From positions 1 to 37,269 of IMG/VR virus record IMGVR_UViG_3300028883_000024: a stretch of DNA of 37,269 nt; one strand, written 5' to 3'. Shown one piece after another: positions 29,704 to 37,269 of the stretch; position 1 is the first letter of the stretch; each line of letters begins with the position of its first letter. Both the position numbers and the translations under genes were made by a program. Under the pieces are notes generated by a model. That model was not told where the DNA came from. It saw nothing but the letters and a program-made list of their open reading frames with translations, and did no database searches. This DNA comes from a virus.

Positions 29704-30116
29704 GGCACGTACCCTTTGCCGTCTGTGGCCATCTTCACGTCTACAACAAGCCCGGAAGGACCTCTGCGAACCGGCCCCACGATCTCGAACACCTGTGGAT
29801 CCGAGTCATCTTGCGCGTCCGTCAGCTCCTCGCCGAAGCGGTGAGTGACGGCAATTCGATCATCGGATCTGACATCGGTGTCGATGGGGAAGCGAATGCG
29901 GGCAGTGATCTCAGGCACCAGCTGCTGGCCCTGAACCTCTTTCGGGCTCAGATGCTGGAGGCCACACGAAATGGCATCCTGAGCGAAGTAGGTCTCATCG
30001 CTCGGGTTGTTCCAGTCATCCGTGGACGTGTCCGGCCGCAGAATCACGCAGGTATCCTGCATGGCAGCCTCCTGCGCTGTGCGCATGAAGGTCAGCTCAG
30101 AGCTACTGAATGACAT
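29700..30116 (-). CDS. Head closure (stopper) protein
   Basis: The 138-residue, beta-rich protein has an N-terminal helix and a conserved-type segment (GQQLVPEITARIRFPIDTDV, then DDRIAVTHRFG). It lies between the adaptor and the gp10-like gene, the normal place of the SPP1 gp16-like stopper. It would close the DNA channel after packaging. Confidence 0.72.
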   Translation of the reverse strand: MSFSSSELTFMRTAQEAAMQDTCVILRPDTSTDDWNNPSDETYFAQDAISCGLQHLSPKEVQGQQLVPEITARIRFPIDTDVRSDDRIAVTHRFGEELTDAQDDSDPQVFEIVGPVRRGPSGLVVDVKMATDGKGYVP

Positions 30117-30547
30117 CAGTCACTCTCCGCTGCGTTCACGATCCAGGAGTCATCCACCTCGTCAGGCCATTTGTGAAGTGCGACAGTAGTCGGGCAGCGC
30201 TTCGAGCTGTAGCGGCGGGCCATCTTCAGATATTGCTCATGTTTCTTGCTCAGGTCGTACTTCCCGCCGTCTGCGCTGAAGTTGTACTCGCTGGCTACTG
30301 CTGCCGCTTTTTCTTCCCAGATGTCAGCAGCGGCGGCATTCAGATCGTAGGTTGGTATCCAGCTCTCGTTCTCATCCTCAGACGGAGGTTCGGTTGAGGT
30401 GTCCCACGTATAGGGCTCCTCGCCGCGTTCATCGAGACGTGGATACGCTTCGATATAGCCTGCAAGGGCATCATCGTCATAGGTTGTATCGTCAGCCTCC
30501 GCCACCATTCGACGGAGCTGAGCAATCTGTGCCGCCGTTGCCGACAT
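30116..30547 (-). CDS. Head-tail adaptor (gp15-like connector)
   Basis: The 143-residue helical protein starts with TAAQIAQLRRMVAEADDTTY, a pattern shared by gp6/gp15-type adaptors that dock on the portal. A DLNAAAADIWEEKAAAVASE helix and a C-terminal Tyr-Lys region follow. It is the first connector gene after the virion-surface proteins. Confidence 0.78.
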   Translation of the reverse strand: MSATAAQIAQLRRMVAEADDTTYDDDALAGYIEAYPRLDERGEEPYTWDTSTEPPSEDENESWIPTYDLNAAAADIWEEKAAAVASEYNFSADGGKYDLSKKHEQYLKMARRYSSKRCPTTVALHKWPDEVDDSWIVNAAESD

Positions 30548-30550
30548 GGA

Positions 30551-30898
30551 TCACCTCACAGAGACTGGAGCCACGCCGTACGTTGTCGCCAGATCCGCGT
30601 CCGGTGTCACGGTCACATTCCCGTCCGAATCGTTGTACATTGCCACGGGGAACGGCCCAAGGAACTCAATCTTTGAAGCCGTTACAGTGATGTCCTTCGT
30701 GTCCACCGCTTCGCCGTCCACAGTACGCTGGATGTCAACAGCGAGGGCAAGATCGCCCGCATCATTGGAGACAACCAGGATCGTGTGTCCGTCGTTGGGG
30801 AACTCGAAGCCGCCAGCTGCTGTGACGTTCTGATAGTCGAACTCAGCACCATTTGCAGAACGACCGGCGTTTTGAACCGTCAGGGTCTCAGTCGCCAT
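30551..30898 (-). CDS. Capsid-associated beta protein (decoration-like), 115 aa
   Basis: The protein has an all-beta pattern (TETLTVQNAGRSANGAEFDY, FPNDGHTILVVSNDAGDLAL) and ends with GPFPVAMYNDSDGNVTVTPD, a turn motif seen in small virion proteins encoded just after capsid genes. A decoration or head-completion role is probable from position. It has GGTGAC as ribosome site. It may form a pair with the next gene. Confidence 0.65.
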   Translation of the reverse strand: MATETLTVQNAGRSANGAEFDYQNVTAAGGFEFPNDGHTILVVSNDAGDLALAVDIQRTVDGEAVDTKDITVTASKIEFLGPFPVAMYNDSDGNVTVTPDADLATTYGVAPVSVR

Positions 30899-30906
30899 AG
30901 GTCACC

Positions 30907-31284
30907 TCACGCGCGGATGTATTCGACGTAATACTTCCCGACCAGCCCGGCGAGTGTTGCGCTCGGGGTGACGGTCAGATATTCATCGGCACCCCACGAG
31001 AGAATGCTTTGACCATTGGTGCCCTGGTCATCGATGTTGTCGAAGATGGCGGCTGCAGAGCCGACATCCACTTCGTCGATCAGGTTGTCGGCCGACGTGG
31101 TGGCGTCGGCTGCAATGCCGGCGTCCACATTGGCCACACCGGTCGCGGGTGTCGTGATGTCCAGCACGAGGCGGGTGACAAAGATCTCCACACCCTCGGG
31201 GTTTGCAAGCCCGAGAGCGTCGCCACCTGCCGTGGTTGTCGCGGCGGTCAGAGAGCCTGTCAGGCATCCTTTTCCTTCAGCCAT
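30907..31284 (-). CDS. Capsid-associated beta protein, 125 aa
   Basis: The 125-residue product is Thr/Ala/Asp-rich (FVTRLVLDITTPATGVANVD, then GIAADATTSADNLIDEVDVG) and ends WGADEYLTVTPSATLAGLVG-KYYVEYIRA. Similar proteins lie beside capsid genes in many phages and are probably virion surface components. It has a strong AAGGAG ribosome site, suggesting high expression. Confidence 0.65.
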   Translation of the reverse strand: MAEGKGCLTGSLTAATTTAGGDALGLANPEGVEIFVTRLVLDITTPATGVANVDAGIAADATTSADNLIDEVDVGSAAAIFDNIDDQGTNGQSILSWGADEYLTVTPSATLAGLVGKYYVEYIRA

Positions 31285-31307
31285 GTTCTTACTCCTTCGT
31301 TATGTTT

Positions 31308-31335
31308 CCTGAGGCGGCCCAGAGGCCGCCCCAGG
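31308..31335. other. Strong hairpin between beta-helix and decoration genes
   Basis: CCTGAGGCGGCC and GGCCGCCCCAGG pair with one mismatch around a four-base loop. There is no T tract on the minus strand. It may stabilise or process the capsid mRNA. Confidence 0.5.
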
Positions 31336-31355
31336 TCTTAGTCGGTTCGGATTAC

Positions 31356-32315
31356 TTAGGCAACGGTAGCGACAATCATGTCGCCCATGCTGGTGCCGGC
31401 GCCCATATCAGGGCTTCCGCCGACCCACACGCAAGCCTTTGCCTGGTCTTCCCAATCGTCGATGCCGGAGTTGCGCCAGCAGTTCAGAAGCAGGAAGTGC
31501 TGTCGCGAGACATTCACGGTGTCGATCTCGAACGCTGTATCGATGGCCTGCTCCGCTTCGTTGAAGAAGAGGCAGTTCTTGAACAGCATGTATTCGATGA
31601 TGTGATCACCGCCGTCAGCCTCGACGATCATGGCGCCAGCGGCCTCTGCGTGGATTGCAAAGGTGCAGTCCTCAAAGACCACACGAGGCGTATAGCCCCC
31701 GAGCAGAGCAACGCAGCGAACACCAGCATCGGCTCCGATCGTGGTCAGACCGAAGGTGCAGTTCTTGAAAAGATGCTCGCCATCCCCGCCATAGAGGCCG
31801 AGGCTGTAGCATCCGTCGATGGCGTTTGTTTCGTGCCCGCCACCTGCGAAGTGGACGTTCTCGAAGTAGCAGCGCCCACCAGTCACCTTCACGTTTCCGA
31901 GGGCGGTTGCCTCATCGGGACCGTGGAAGATGTACAGGTTCTTGAAGATGCACCCAGTGCCAGAGATCGTGATGAACTCCGCGTCGTCCAGGTCGGATGC
32001 AGCGAAGATCCGCGAGCGTTGAGCGGTGCGGACAGGAGCTGCAAGGCCGACCAGGTGGGTATAGCTCTTCGACCAGGTCAGAGCAGCGGTCAGGGTATGC
32101 CCGGAAGTGCTGGAGATCAGAGCGACTACGTCGTGCTGACCAGCGACACACTTGCCATAAGCGGCCGTAATGGTCGCAAGTGGCTTTTCGGGGCGCAGAC
32201 CGTCGTTGCTGTCGTCGCCGTTCGCCGCGTCCACAAAGTAGACGTTGCTGTTTGGACCAGTAGGAAGGCCCATTCCGAGCTCATGAGGTTTGACTACTTT
32301 TGGAAAGAGACTCAT
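31356..32315 (-). CDS. Right-handed beta-helix virion protein
   Basis: The 319-residue protein opens with VYFVDAANGDDSNDGLRPEK, then PLATITAAYG, the usual start of a parallel beta-helix. Repeated coils with short strands and N/C/G turns follow (ISGTGCIFKNLYIFHG, VTGGRCYFENVHFAGG, EHLFKNCTFGL, VVFEDCTFAI, YMLFKNCLFF). No catalytic lyase residues stand out. It sits directly after the capsid gene, far from the tail fibres, so it is probably a head fibre or capsid decoration that binds surfaces. Confidence 0.75.
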   Translation of the reverse strand: MSLFPKVVKPHELGMGLPTGPNSNVYFVDAANGDDSNDGLRPEKPLATITAAYGKCVAGQHDVVALISSTSGHTLTAALTWSKSYTHLVGLAAPVRTAQRSRIFAASDLDDAEFITISGTGCIFKNLYIFHGPDEATALGNVKVTGGRCYFENVHFAGGGHETNAIDGCYSLGLYGGDGEHLFKNCTFGLTTIGADAGVRCVALLGGYTPRVVFEDCTFAIHAEAAGAMIVEADGGDHIIEYMLFKNCLFFNEAEQAIDTAFEIDTVNVSRQHFLLLNCWRNSGIDDWEDQAKACVWVGGSPDMGAGTSMGDMIVATVA

Positions 32316-32326
32316 GTCATCACCTC

Positions 32327-33268
32327 CTAAGGAACCAGAACAGCGAACGGATAACGGCTGGCCTCAGTTTCCTGATCCCGAGTGATCGGGTTCGGAAGCT
32401 GCCAACCAAGGCGCATCACCGCGCGCAGGCCAACCATGTCCTGCTGGAACAGGTTGTAGACGATGTTCCCGCTGGCATCCTGGATCACACCCTCGGTGGC
32501 GATCTTGAAGGTCATGTCCTGACGGATGGCGTACACAAGCTGTGACCAGTCGCCCGAAAATACATAGGCACTGGAGCTCGTGAAGGACGCATTGCGGATG
32601 AACTCAATGGGATCGCCATCGAGTATGTAGCGTGAAGACTCCTGCATGGATGTGTTGAAGAGCGGCACGCCATCAGCAGAGCGCAAGCCGCGCAGCAGAC
32701 CTCGCAGGCCAGGAACGGCAACGTGGCCGTTGACCATGAAGCCGTCAGCCTCAACCAGGGAGAGGACGCCGCCGTCATCCATCATGTCCTCATAGAGGTC
32801 GGCACCGGTTCCGTAGGTCACAGTGTGGCTTGCGGATCCTGCCCCAGTGAGCAGGTCATCGGGCCAGTTGCTGGGAGCGTTGGTGCCGATCAAAACGGCA
32901 GCATCGAACGCTTTCCCAAACGCCTCAAGGATCAGGGGCTGTACTTCATCCCAGATCGGGTAGTCCGAGTCGTCAATCACGCTTTCGGGAACGGGGACAA
33001 TCACGGCCAGCTCTTCGGCATAGATCGTCTTGTCGGTCCAGTTCACTTCACTGGTCTGCTTCAAGCCGGTCTCGCCGTTGACGAAATAGGCCGTGGGTAG
33101 TGCGGAGACCACAGGAAGGGACTTCTGTGAGCTTGCCATGTTAGGAAGCCGGCGGGCCAGCTTCATGACAGCCGACTCAGCAGGAAGTGCCTTGATGATC
33201 TCGCTGGAGACCTCAGTCGGAATAAGGGCATCCGCATCGGTCGAGGAAATCAAACTGTTGTAGGGCAT
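32327..33268 (-). CDS. Major capsid protein, HK97 fold
   Basis: The 313-residue protein has the HK97-type order. The N-terminus (DADALIPTEVSSEIIKALPA, then ESAVMKLARRLP) leads to the E-loop region with TDKTIYAEELAVIVPVPESV, the spine helix (DYPIWDEVQPLILEAFGKAF) and the P-domain/A-domain end with FKIATEGVIQDASGNIVYNL. There is no long delta domain, and a separate scaffold gene precedes it. It builds the icosahedral head. Confidence 0.93.
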   Translation of the reverse strand: MPYNSLISSTDADALIPTEVSSEIIKALPAESAVMKLARRLPNMASSQKSLPVVSALPTAYFVNGETGLKQTSEVNWTDKTIYAEELAVIVPVPESVIDDSDYPIWDEVQPLILEAFGKAFDAAVLIGTNAPSNWPDDLLTGAGSASHTVTYGTGADLYEDMMDDGGVLSLVEADGFMVNGHVAVPGLRGLLRGLRSADGVPLFNTSMQESSRYILDGDPIEFIRNASFTSSSAYVFSGDWSQLVYAIRQDMTFKIATEGVIQDASGNIVYNLFQQDMVGLRAVMRLGWQLPNPITRDQETEASRYPFAVLVP

Positions 33269-33288
33269 CGTTCACTCCTAAATTTGAG

Positions 33289-33882
33289 TTATCGCCGCCC
33301 TGCCGCTGCCCGGATCCAGTCGTTCATGTCCTTCCCCTTGGGAGGACTATTGCCCGTGCCATCTCCGGCGCCGCCTTTGGGCGGGGATTTCTTGCCGAAT
33401 AGTTCTGGGAAGTCCTTTTTTAGGAGCTCCCAGTTGACACGGCCGCGTCGGTCGATCGCCTCAGCCTTCTCGGCAACGATCCACGCCAGTTCTGGGTTCG
33501 TGCAGCCGATCTCCGGCTTCACGGCCTCAAGAATGAACTCGGCACGTGTGGTTGCGGCCTCCAGCTCGGAGCTCATCGAATCAATCTTCGATTTGAGCTC
33601 TGATCCTTCTTCCGCTTTGGCGCTCAGCTCCTTGAGCTTCTTCGCCAGGTCCTTGCCCTTGTCCCTCTCGGACTGCAGGGCGCTCTTTAGACCTTTGGTG
33701 TGTTCCTCATAGGCAGCCTTTGCAGGCGCTGGGAGGCCCTCAAGGATTCCCTCCCAGGTGACCCTCTCGCTGTCTTCGCCGGCCTTATCGTCGCCTTTCG
33801 GCTTCGGATCGTCTCCGCCGCCACCAGCTCCGTCTTTGTCGGCATCGAGGTAGAACAACACGTCGTTCAGATCAGTAAGCAT
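33289..33882 (-). CDS. Scaffold protein
   Basis: The 197-residue protein is acidic and Gly-rich at first (DADKDGAGGGGDDPKPKGDD). A long coiled coil follows (about 65-130, SALQSERDKGKDLAKKLKEL), then a C-terminal basic segment (MNDWIRAAAGRR) that likely binds capsid protein. ATG 33882 has AAGGAG six bases upstream; the ATGs at 33900 and 33942 lack one. It directs head assembly and leaves before packaging. Confidence 0.85.
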   Translation of the reverse strand: MLTDLNDVLFYLDADKDGAGGGGDDPKPKGDDKAGEDSERVTWEGILEGLPAPAKAAYEEHTKGLKSALQSERDKGKDLAKKLKELSAKAEEGSELKSKIDSMSSELEAATTRAEFILEAVKPEIGCTNPELAWIVAEKAEAIDRRGRVNWELLKKDFPELFGKKSPPKGGAGDGTGNSPPKGKDMNDWIRAAAGRR

Positions 33883-33910
33883 CTCGCTCTCCTTCGGCAT
33901 CTCGCCGTAG

Positions 33911-33967
33911 AAAATAAAAAAAAGCACCAGAACCTGCCCCATCTGGGGGACTTATGGCACTGGTGCT
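33911..33967 (-). terminator. Intrinsic terminator upstream of the scaffold gene
   Basis: On the minus strand AGCACCAG (33967-33960) pairs with CTGGTGCT (33930-33923), enclosing an inner CCCC/GGGG hairpin, and is followed by an uninterrupted run of T with one A (33922-33911). It is the strongest terminator in the window and lies inside the late operon, 29 bases before the scaffold ATG. It must be passed by antitermination or a promoter further down. Confidence 0.82.
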
Positions 33968-34047
33968 CAAGGCACTCGGTCCGGCGCTCTAGGCGCTCTG
34001 GTGAGTATGAAATTGTCCGGCCGGAGACCTGCTCCGCAACCGGTTCA

Positions 34048-34059
34048 GAACGTGCGTTC
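34048..34059. promoter_or_regulatory. Third GAAC-N4-GTTC site
   Basis: GAACGTGCGTTC fits the Gram-positive LexA consensus (GAAC-RNRY-GTTC) and is flanked by A and T to make a 14-base inverted repeat. It touches the stop of the 61-residue gene and lies upstream of the terminator and scaffold. The remaining bases of 33883-34058 hold nothing else I can support. Confidence 0.45.
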
Positions 34060-34244
34060 TAAGGCATATTAGCGCACATTTGTTCGGATGTCAAGCTAAC
34101 GTCTGCCTTTTCCTTCATCCGCCTGTGGTCGATCACGACAGGATCAGAACCACGCGGCTTGATCTCTACCAGGTCACGCGCAGGATCGTAGTAGTAGAGG
34201 AGCTTGTCGTTTCGAGGGTCGCGTACTTCAATCCACCTGCTCAT
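34059..34244 (-). CDS. Hypothetical protein, 61 aa
   Basis: The protein starts SRWIEVRDPRNDKLLYYYDP and contains LVEIKPRGSDPVVIDHRR, a beta-hairpin pattern. ATG 34244 overlaps the previous stop as ATGA and has GGGAG upstream. Similar small proteins follow head morphogenesis genes in other phages. No family is recognised. Confidence 0.72.
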   Translation of the reverse strand: MSRWIEVRDPRNDKLLYYYDPARDLVEIKPRGSDPVVIDHRRMKEKADVSLTSEQMCANMP

Positions 34245-35269
34245 AGATCTCCCAGCGGCCGGACCGCAATACCTGCTCCCCACTCTTCGCTCTGTGTGTG
34301 AACTACAAGATCAGAAAGACGGATCCGCCCTGACTGCCAGAGCTCGAACCGACCGGGGCCGAGCGTGTTCATCTGCACGTCTTCATCCTGCAGGCGCAGC
34401 CACTCTTCACCGCCAAGCCAGGAAACTGGATCCATGCCTTCAACGATTGGCACCTGGCCGCAGCGCCCGTTCGGGTGATCGGGAATGATGGCATTGATTG
34501 GGTATACCGTCCCCTCATCCGCCAGACATGCTGCACATGCGCGCCCGTCATGAGCGACCAGCCTGCGCATGCCAATCACCACGCCGCTCTGACGGTACTG
34601 CTCCACGCCTGCCTCCCGGTAGACGCGCAGCTGCTCCGTGCGGGCGATCGTGAGAGCGCTCTGCAAACCACCGGTGATGTCATCCCGTATCACCCTGGCA
34701 GTCTCTCTCGGGTTCCATCCTTGAGCTGTAGCCTCAACCAGCGTCTGTGTCACCCGCTCGAACACACCAGGGAGAGGAGCCCCGTTTGCATCTCTCACCA
34801 TGCGCTCATAGATCAGATCGCCGATCGGCTGGCCATTGCCGGCAAGGCCGATCATGTTCTCTGTGGCTTCTACGGATAGACGATCGAAATAGGCAGGGAT
34901 CTGCCCCTCGTAGCTCGTTTGCGTGGCCTGGTAGGCATGATCGATCCCGTAGCGGACCATCTCCGCCTGCCCACGCGTCACGTAGTCTGAGGCCCACTTT
35001 GCATATTCGTTGAACTGTCGTTCAGCCTGGGCGAGGAGTGTACGGTATCGCTGCAGCTGGTAGATCTGCGAGCGTGTAGGGATCTGCCCTTGAGCACGAA
35101 GGTCAGCCAGGTAGTAGACCAGACTGTCGATCTGTGCTCCGAGCCCTTGCTCAACCTGAAGCCAGCGAGCTGCCATGGTCTGCATCTGAGCAGACTCACG
35201 CGCAAGCAGTCCCTGCTTGAACTCACGCAGGGCAATAACTACGCCGGGTTCAGGCTGCCAGTCGCTCAC
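34241..35269 (-). CDS. Head morphogenesis protein (Mu gpF / SPP1 gp7-like)
   Basis: The 342-residue protein has a helical N-terminal half and the family's C-terminal cluster: IARTEQLRVYREAG, then RRLVAHDGRACAACLADEGT and DHPNGRCGQVPIV. These Cys and His residues probably bind metal. It adds about 55 residues after the cluster. The protein enters the procapsid in few copies and helps portal function or DNA ejection. Confidence 0.85.
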   Translation of the reverse strand: MSDWQPEPGVVIALREFKQGLLARESAQMQTMAARWLQVEQGLGAQIDSLVYYLADLRAQGQIPTRSQIYQLQRYRTLLAQAERQFNEYAKWASDYVTRGQAEMVRYGIDHAYQATQTSYEGQIPAYFDRLSVEATENMIGLAGNGQPIGDLIYERMVRDANGAPLPGVFERVTQTLVEATAQGWNPRETARVIRDDITGGLQSALTIARTEQLRVYREAGVEQYRQSGVVIGMRRLVAHDGRACAACLADEGTVYPINAIIPDHPNGRCGQVPIVEGMDPVSWLGGEEWLRLQDEDVQMNTLGPGRFELWQSGRIRLSDLVVHTQSEEWGAGIAVRPLGDL

Positions 35270-35580
35270 CTCTTCGCGCCCTCCTTACGGCCCCGGCGGA
35301 CACCAAGGACGTAGGCATACTGAACGATGGAGCCGAGCACGACCAGCGTGCTCCCGAAGAACTTCATCACGTCAGGCACATCGTGCATCTGCTTCTCGTG
35401 CCCGGCCTTCTCCCACTGCTCGCCGTTGCCCTTTACGAACAGCGCCCACCACGCCTGCACAGCAAGGGCGATCTGGTCGTACTCTTTGCCCTTGGATACA
35501 CGCTCACACTGGCGCTCATTGAGCAGCTTGAAGAAGGCTTCAAGGATCTGCTCGGCGTTACTCTTCTTCATCGTCGGCAT
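35266..35580 (-). CDS. Small protein with C-terminal membrane-like helix
   Basis: The 104-residue product has a helical, charged N-terminus (NAEQILEAFFKLLNERQCER) and a hydrophobic segment near the end (FGSTLVVLGSIVQYAYVLGV) with a basic tail. Starts at 35589, 35580 and 35571 are all possible; AGGAG lies 10 bases before 35580. It overlaps the portal gene end and the head gene start. It may be membrane-bound, which is odd between two head genes. Confidence 0.65.
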   Translation of the reverse strand: MPTMKKSNAEQILEAFFKLLNERQCERVSKGKEYDQIALAVQAWWALFVKGNGEQWEKAGHEKQMHDVPDVMKFFGSTLVVLGSIVQYAYVLGVRRGRKEGAKR

Positions 35581-36922
35581 CTGCCTCATTCTCCTGGCTG
35601 TCCTTGCGCTGCATGTTCATGAGAGCTGTGGCGAGGGAAGCGGCTGAGCTCTCTGCTTCCTCTTTCTTATCCTCATCGAGCTGATCGAGCATCGCATCGC
35701 TCCATCCCTGCAGCCGCAAGGCTGTCTTCAGCGGGATCTTTGAATTCACATTCATCTGAATGATCTCGGCCTGCGTGCGAGGCTGAATGGTCTCGGGCTG
35801 ATCAAAGATAGGCTCAATGTCCTCAGGCGAGACCCCTCCCTCGCCGGAAAGCTCAAGAAGGAAGGCCGCAAGGCGCTGCCACGTGTTAGAAAGGATTTGG
35901 ATATACCGGGAGCATTTCTTGTTCAGCGGGGCCTCCATGGCAATCAAGGCCTCTCCGGAGGGGGCGTCACCCGTGGCGAAGAAGTAGTGCCGTGGCGTGC
36001 GGCTTATGGTGCTGATCTGCCCGCTCAGGTTGTCAATCGCCTTCAGAAAGTTCTCCAGCTCGGTCTCATCGAACTGGCCAATCTGGGCCGCCTGTCCTTC
36101 GCCGTCGCCGGCGGGAATGCTCCAGATCTGCCACGGGGAGTTCTTTAGCGCAGCCGTGTCTGAGTTGCTGATAATCCAGCGCTGTTTGAAGGCGCCGAAC
36201 TCTGAGGCAACCAGCATGTTAGCCAGGAGCATGTTCACGGCACGCTGCAAGGGAAGCACGTTGTCCAGCTCCGACTTGGTTGATCGGCGGCTGTGTCGGA
36301 AGGAGAATACGGGCACGGTCTGTGATTTGAAGGGATTAGGTGCCTCCGGAACCTCCATGGCTCCGAAGGCGCTGGCGCTCTCGGGAAGCCGGTTATCCTC
36401 AATCTCTCCGGTTTCGTAATACTCGATATGATCCGAATAATAGAGGTTCATCCGGATTCTTTTACCCTCGCGCCACCACTTCGCCGCCCAGTCTTTCAGG
36501 CGTGGGTTCTCGGCGTTGTACTGGATGTGCACAAGGCGCGGATCGTTGTAGAAGGCCTGCGCCCTACCTTCGTCATCCGGCCAGGCGATGATGTAGCCCT
36601 CGCCCGCAACCAGAGCAGCGCGGTGAGCCTCATCAGAGTCCAGGTCCAGTTCAAGCGTCTTGAAGAGCTGGTTCAGCGTATCGGCTTTTGCCTGCTCAGC
36701 CGCATTGAACCCCGTGAGCTGGATCCGCTCGACCGTGCTGTCAATGACAACGGCGCACCAGTTCATCGAGAACTGCGTCAGATCACTCTTGCCGAAGACT
36801 TGCTTCAACCGCCTGGAAGCAAACTCCTGCGGATGGTCTCCGTCGTAATACCGGAACAGCGTGTTGATCGGGTCTTGCTTTGCTTTCAGTGCTTCGAATG
36901 CGATCTCTACATGATTTTCCAT
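35558..36922 (-). CDS. Portal protein (Gp6/SPP1-like)
   Basis: The 454-residue protein follows the family order: an early RYYDGDHPQEF segment, NWCAVVIDSTVERI, a middle VPVFSFRHSRRSTKSELDNV, the QISTISRTPRHYF motif with GDAPSGEALIAMEAPL, and an acidic C-terminus (ENEADADDEEE). It forms the dodecameric ring at the packaging vertex. ATG 36922 follows GAGG and starts one base after the terminase stop. Confidence 0.92.
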   Translation of the reverse strand: MENHVEIAFEALKAKQDPINTLFRYYDGDHPQEFASRRLKQVFGKSDLTQFSMNWCAVVIDSTVERIQLTGFNAAEQAKADTLNQLFKTLELDLDSDEAHRAALVAGEGYIIAWPDDEGRAQAFYNDPRLVHIQYNAENPRLKDWAAKWWREGKRIRMNLYYSDHIEYYETGEIEDNRLPESASAFGAMEVPEAPNPFKSQTVPVFSFRHSRRSTKSELDNVLPLQRAVNMLLANMLVASEFGAFKQRWIISNSDTAALKNSPWQIWSIPAGDGEGQAAQIGQFDETELENFLKAIDNLSGQISTISRTPRHYFFATGDAPSGEALIAMEAPLNKKCSRYIQILSNTWQRLAAFLLELSGEGGVSPEDIEPIFDQPETIQPRTQAEIIQMNVNSKIPLKTALRLQGWSDAMLDQLDEDKKEEAESSAASLATALMNMQRKDSQENEADADDEEE

Positions 36923-36923
36923 C

Positions 36924-37269
36924 TCAATATCCTCGGTGTGATGTGGCCCGGCGACTTACCGGCCTGGCCAGCTTGTTGAACGCCCCTGAAGAAGCGTCTA
37001 CCTGATCGTCATGAGCTGCATTCGGGAAGGCACACAGCTCATCCAAATAGCCATAATTCCACGGTGCGCGCAGGAGATACACGTTCCCTGCTTCCGCCTG
37101 TGCTGCAAACGGTTCTGCCCGGACCTCTTTCTTGCCGGTGGGGCGCTCAGCCCGTGCCGTAAAGCCGGCAAGATTACGGATCGTTGCCTGGGCGCTGTCC
37201 TTGCCGCCACTGCCTGGCTCCTGCTCAATCCACACTGTTCGATTGGCCCACTTCTCGAGGTCGATCTCT
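36924..37269 (-). CDS. terL: Terminase large subunit, C-terminal part (same gene as 1-1191)
   Basis: This is the other side of the circular cut. Positions 37142-36924 hold the last 73 codons; 37143-37269 repeat the first 127 bases of the window. The segment reads VWIEQEPGSGGKDSAQATIR and ends NAAHDDQVDASSGAFNKLAR, the standard end of the RNase H-like nuclease domain. The HDDQVDA aspartates belong to the metal-binding site that cuts DNA at the end of packaging. Confidence 0.95.
   Translation of the reverse strand, partial: EIDLEKWANRTVWIEQEPGSGGKDSAQATIRNLAGFTARAERPTGKKEVRAEPFAAQAEAGNVYLLRAPWNYGYLDELCAFPNAAHDDQVDASSGAFNKLARPVSRRATSHRGY
37143..37269. repeat. Right copy of 127-bp end repeat
   Basis: Identical to 1-127. 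It should be counted once in the circular map. Confidence 0.95.

Overview
The window is one complete temperate siphophage genome, opened inside the large terminase gene. Bases 1-127 are repeated exactly at 37143-37269. The terminase reading frame runs off the left edge and continues in frame at the right edge, so the map closes into a circle of 37,142 bp. An overlap of exactly 127 bp is what a k=127 short-read assembler leaves on a circular contig, so it is probably not a biological terminal repeat. The virion genes (HK97-fold capsid, Gp6-type portal, gp10-like neck protein, frameshifted tail chaperone, short tape measure, tail tube) describe a long, non-contractile-tailed phage. A tyrosine integrase, an attP-like tRNA 3' end and a divergent XRE repressor/promoter switch make it temperate.

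The host cannot be named from sequence alone. Sites of the form GAAC-N4-GTTC (the Gram-positive type LexA box), a RecU-family resolvase, strong AGGAGG-like ribosome sites and lipobox proteins favour a Bacillota-, Actinomycetota- or Chloroflexota-like host. This is an inference.

Layout. (1) About 7030 down to 1663, minus strand: an early/replication operon of tightly coupled genes (many ATGA overlaps). It has small membrane proteins, a winged-helix protein, a small protein ending in a clamp-binding-like motif, a replication initiator with iterons embedded in its gene, a Pol X-like nucleotidyltransferase, a collagen-like lipoprotein, a zinc-finger protein and a tRNA-Asn. (2) 1531 down through 1 and around the junction to 18921, minus strand: late genes, in the order terminase, portal, head morphogenesis, scaffold, capsid, beta-helix and two decoration-like proteins, connectors, tail tube, chaperones, tape measure, tail tip, lysis, and finally an HTH-metallophosphoesterase. 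A promoter at 1630-1658 probably starts this unit. (3) 7031-9360: the lysogeny module, with a structured element, integrase, tRNA-like attP, a membrane FxLYD protein, and the XRE repressor facing a consensus sigma-70 promoter whose spacer carries an 18-bp palindrome. (4) 9360-18382, plus strand: a repressor-controlled operon with a lipoprotein, a phiC31 gp3-like zinc-finger protein, SbcD and SbcC, ASCH and DUF4406 proteins, an HTH protein, RecU and small unknowns. (5) 18383-18920: a non-coding convergent region rich in inverted repeats.

Together, the plus operon supplies recombination functions (SbcCD, RecU) and the minus early operon supplies initiation from an origin inside the initiator gene. 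Candidate SOS boxes at three places on the minus strand suggest that induction by DNA damage may act directly on early and late promoters as well as through the XRE repressor. The most interesting items are the embedded origin, the pre-integrase structure with a possible pseudoknot, the SOS-box set, the phage Pol X protein, the capsid-linked beta-helix protein and the clamp-motif protein.
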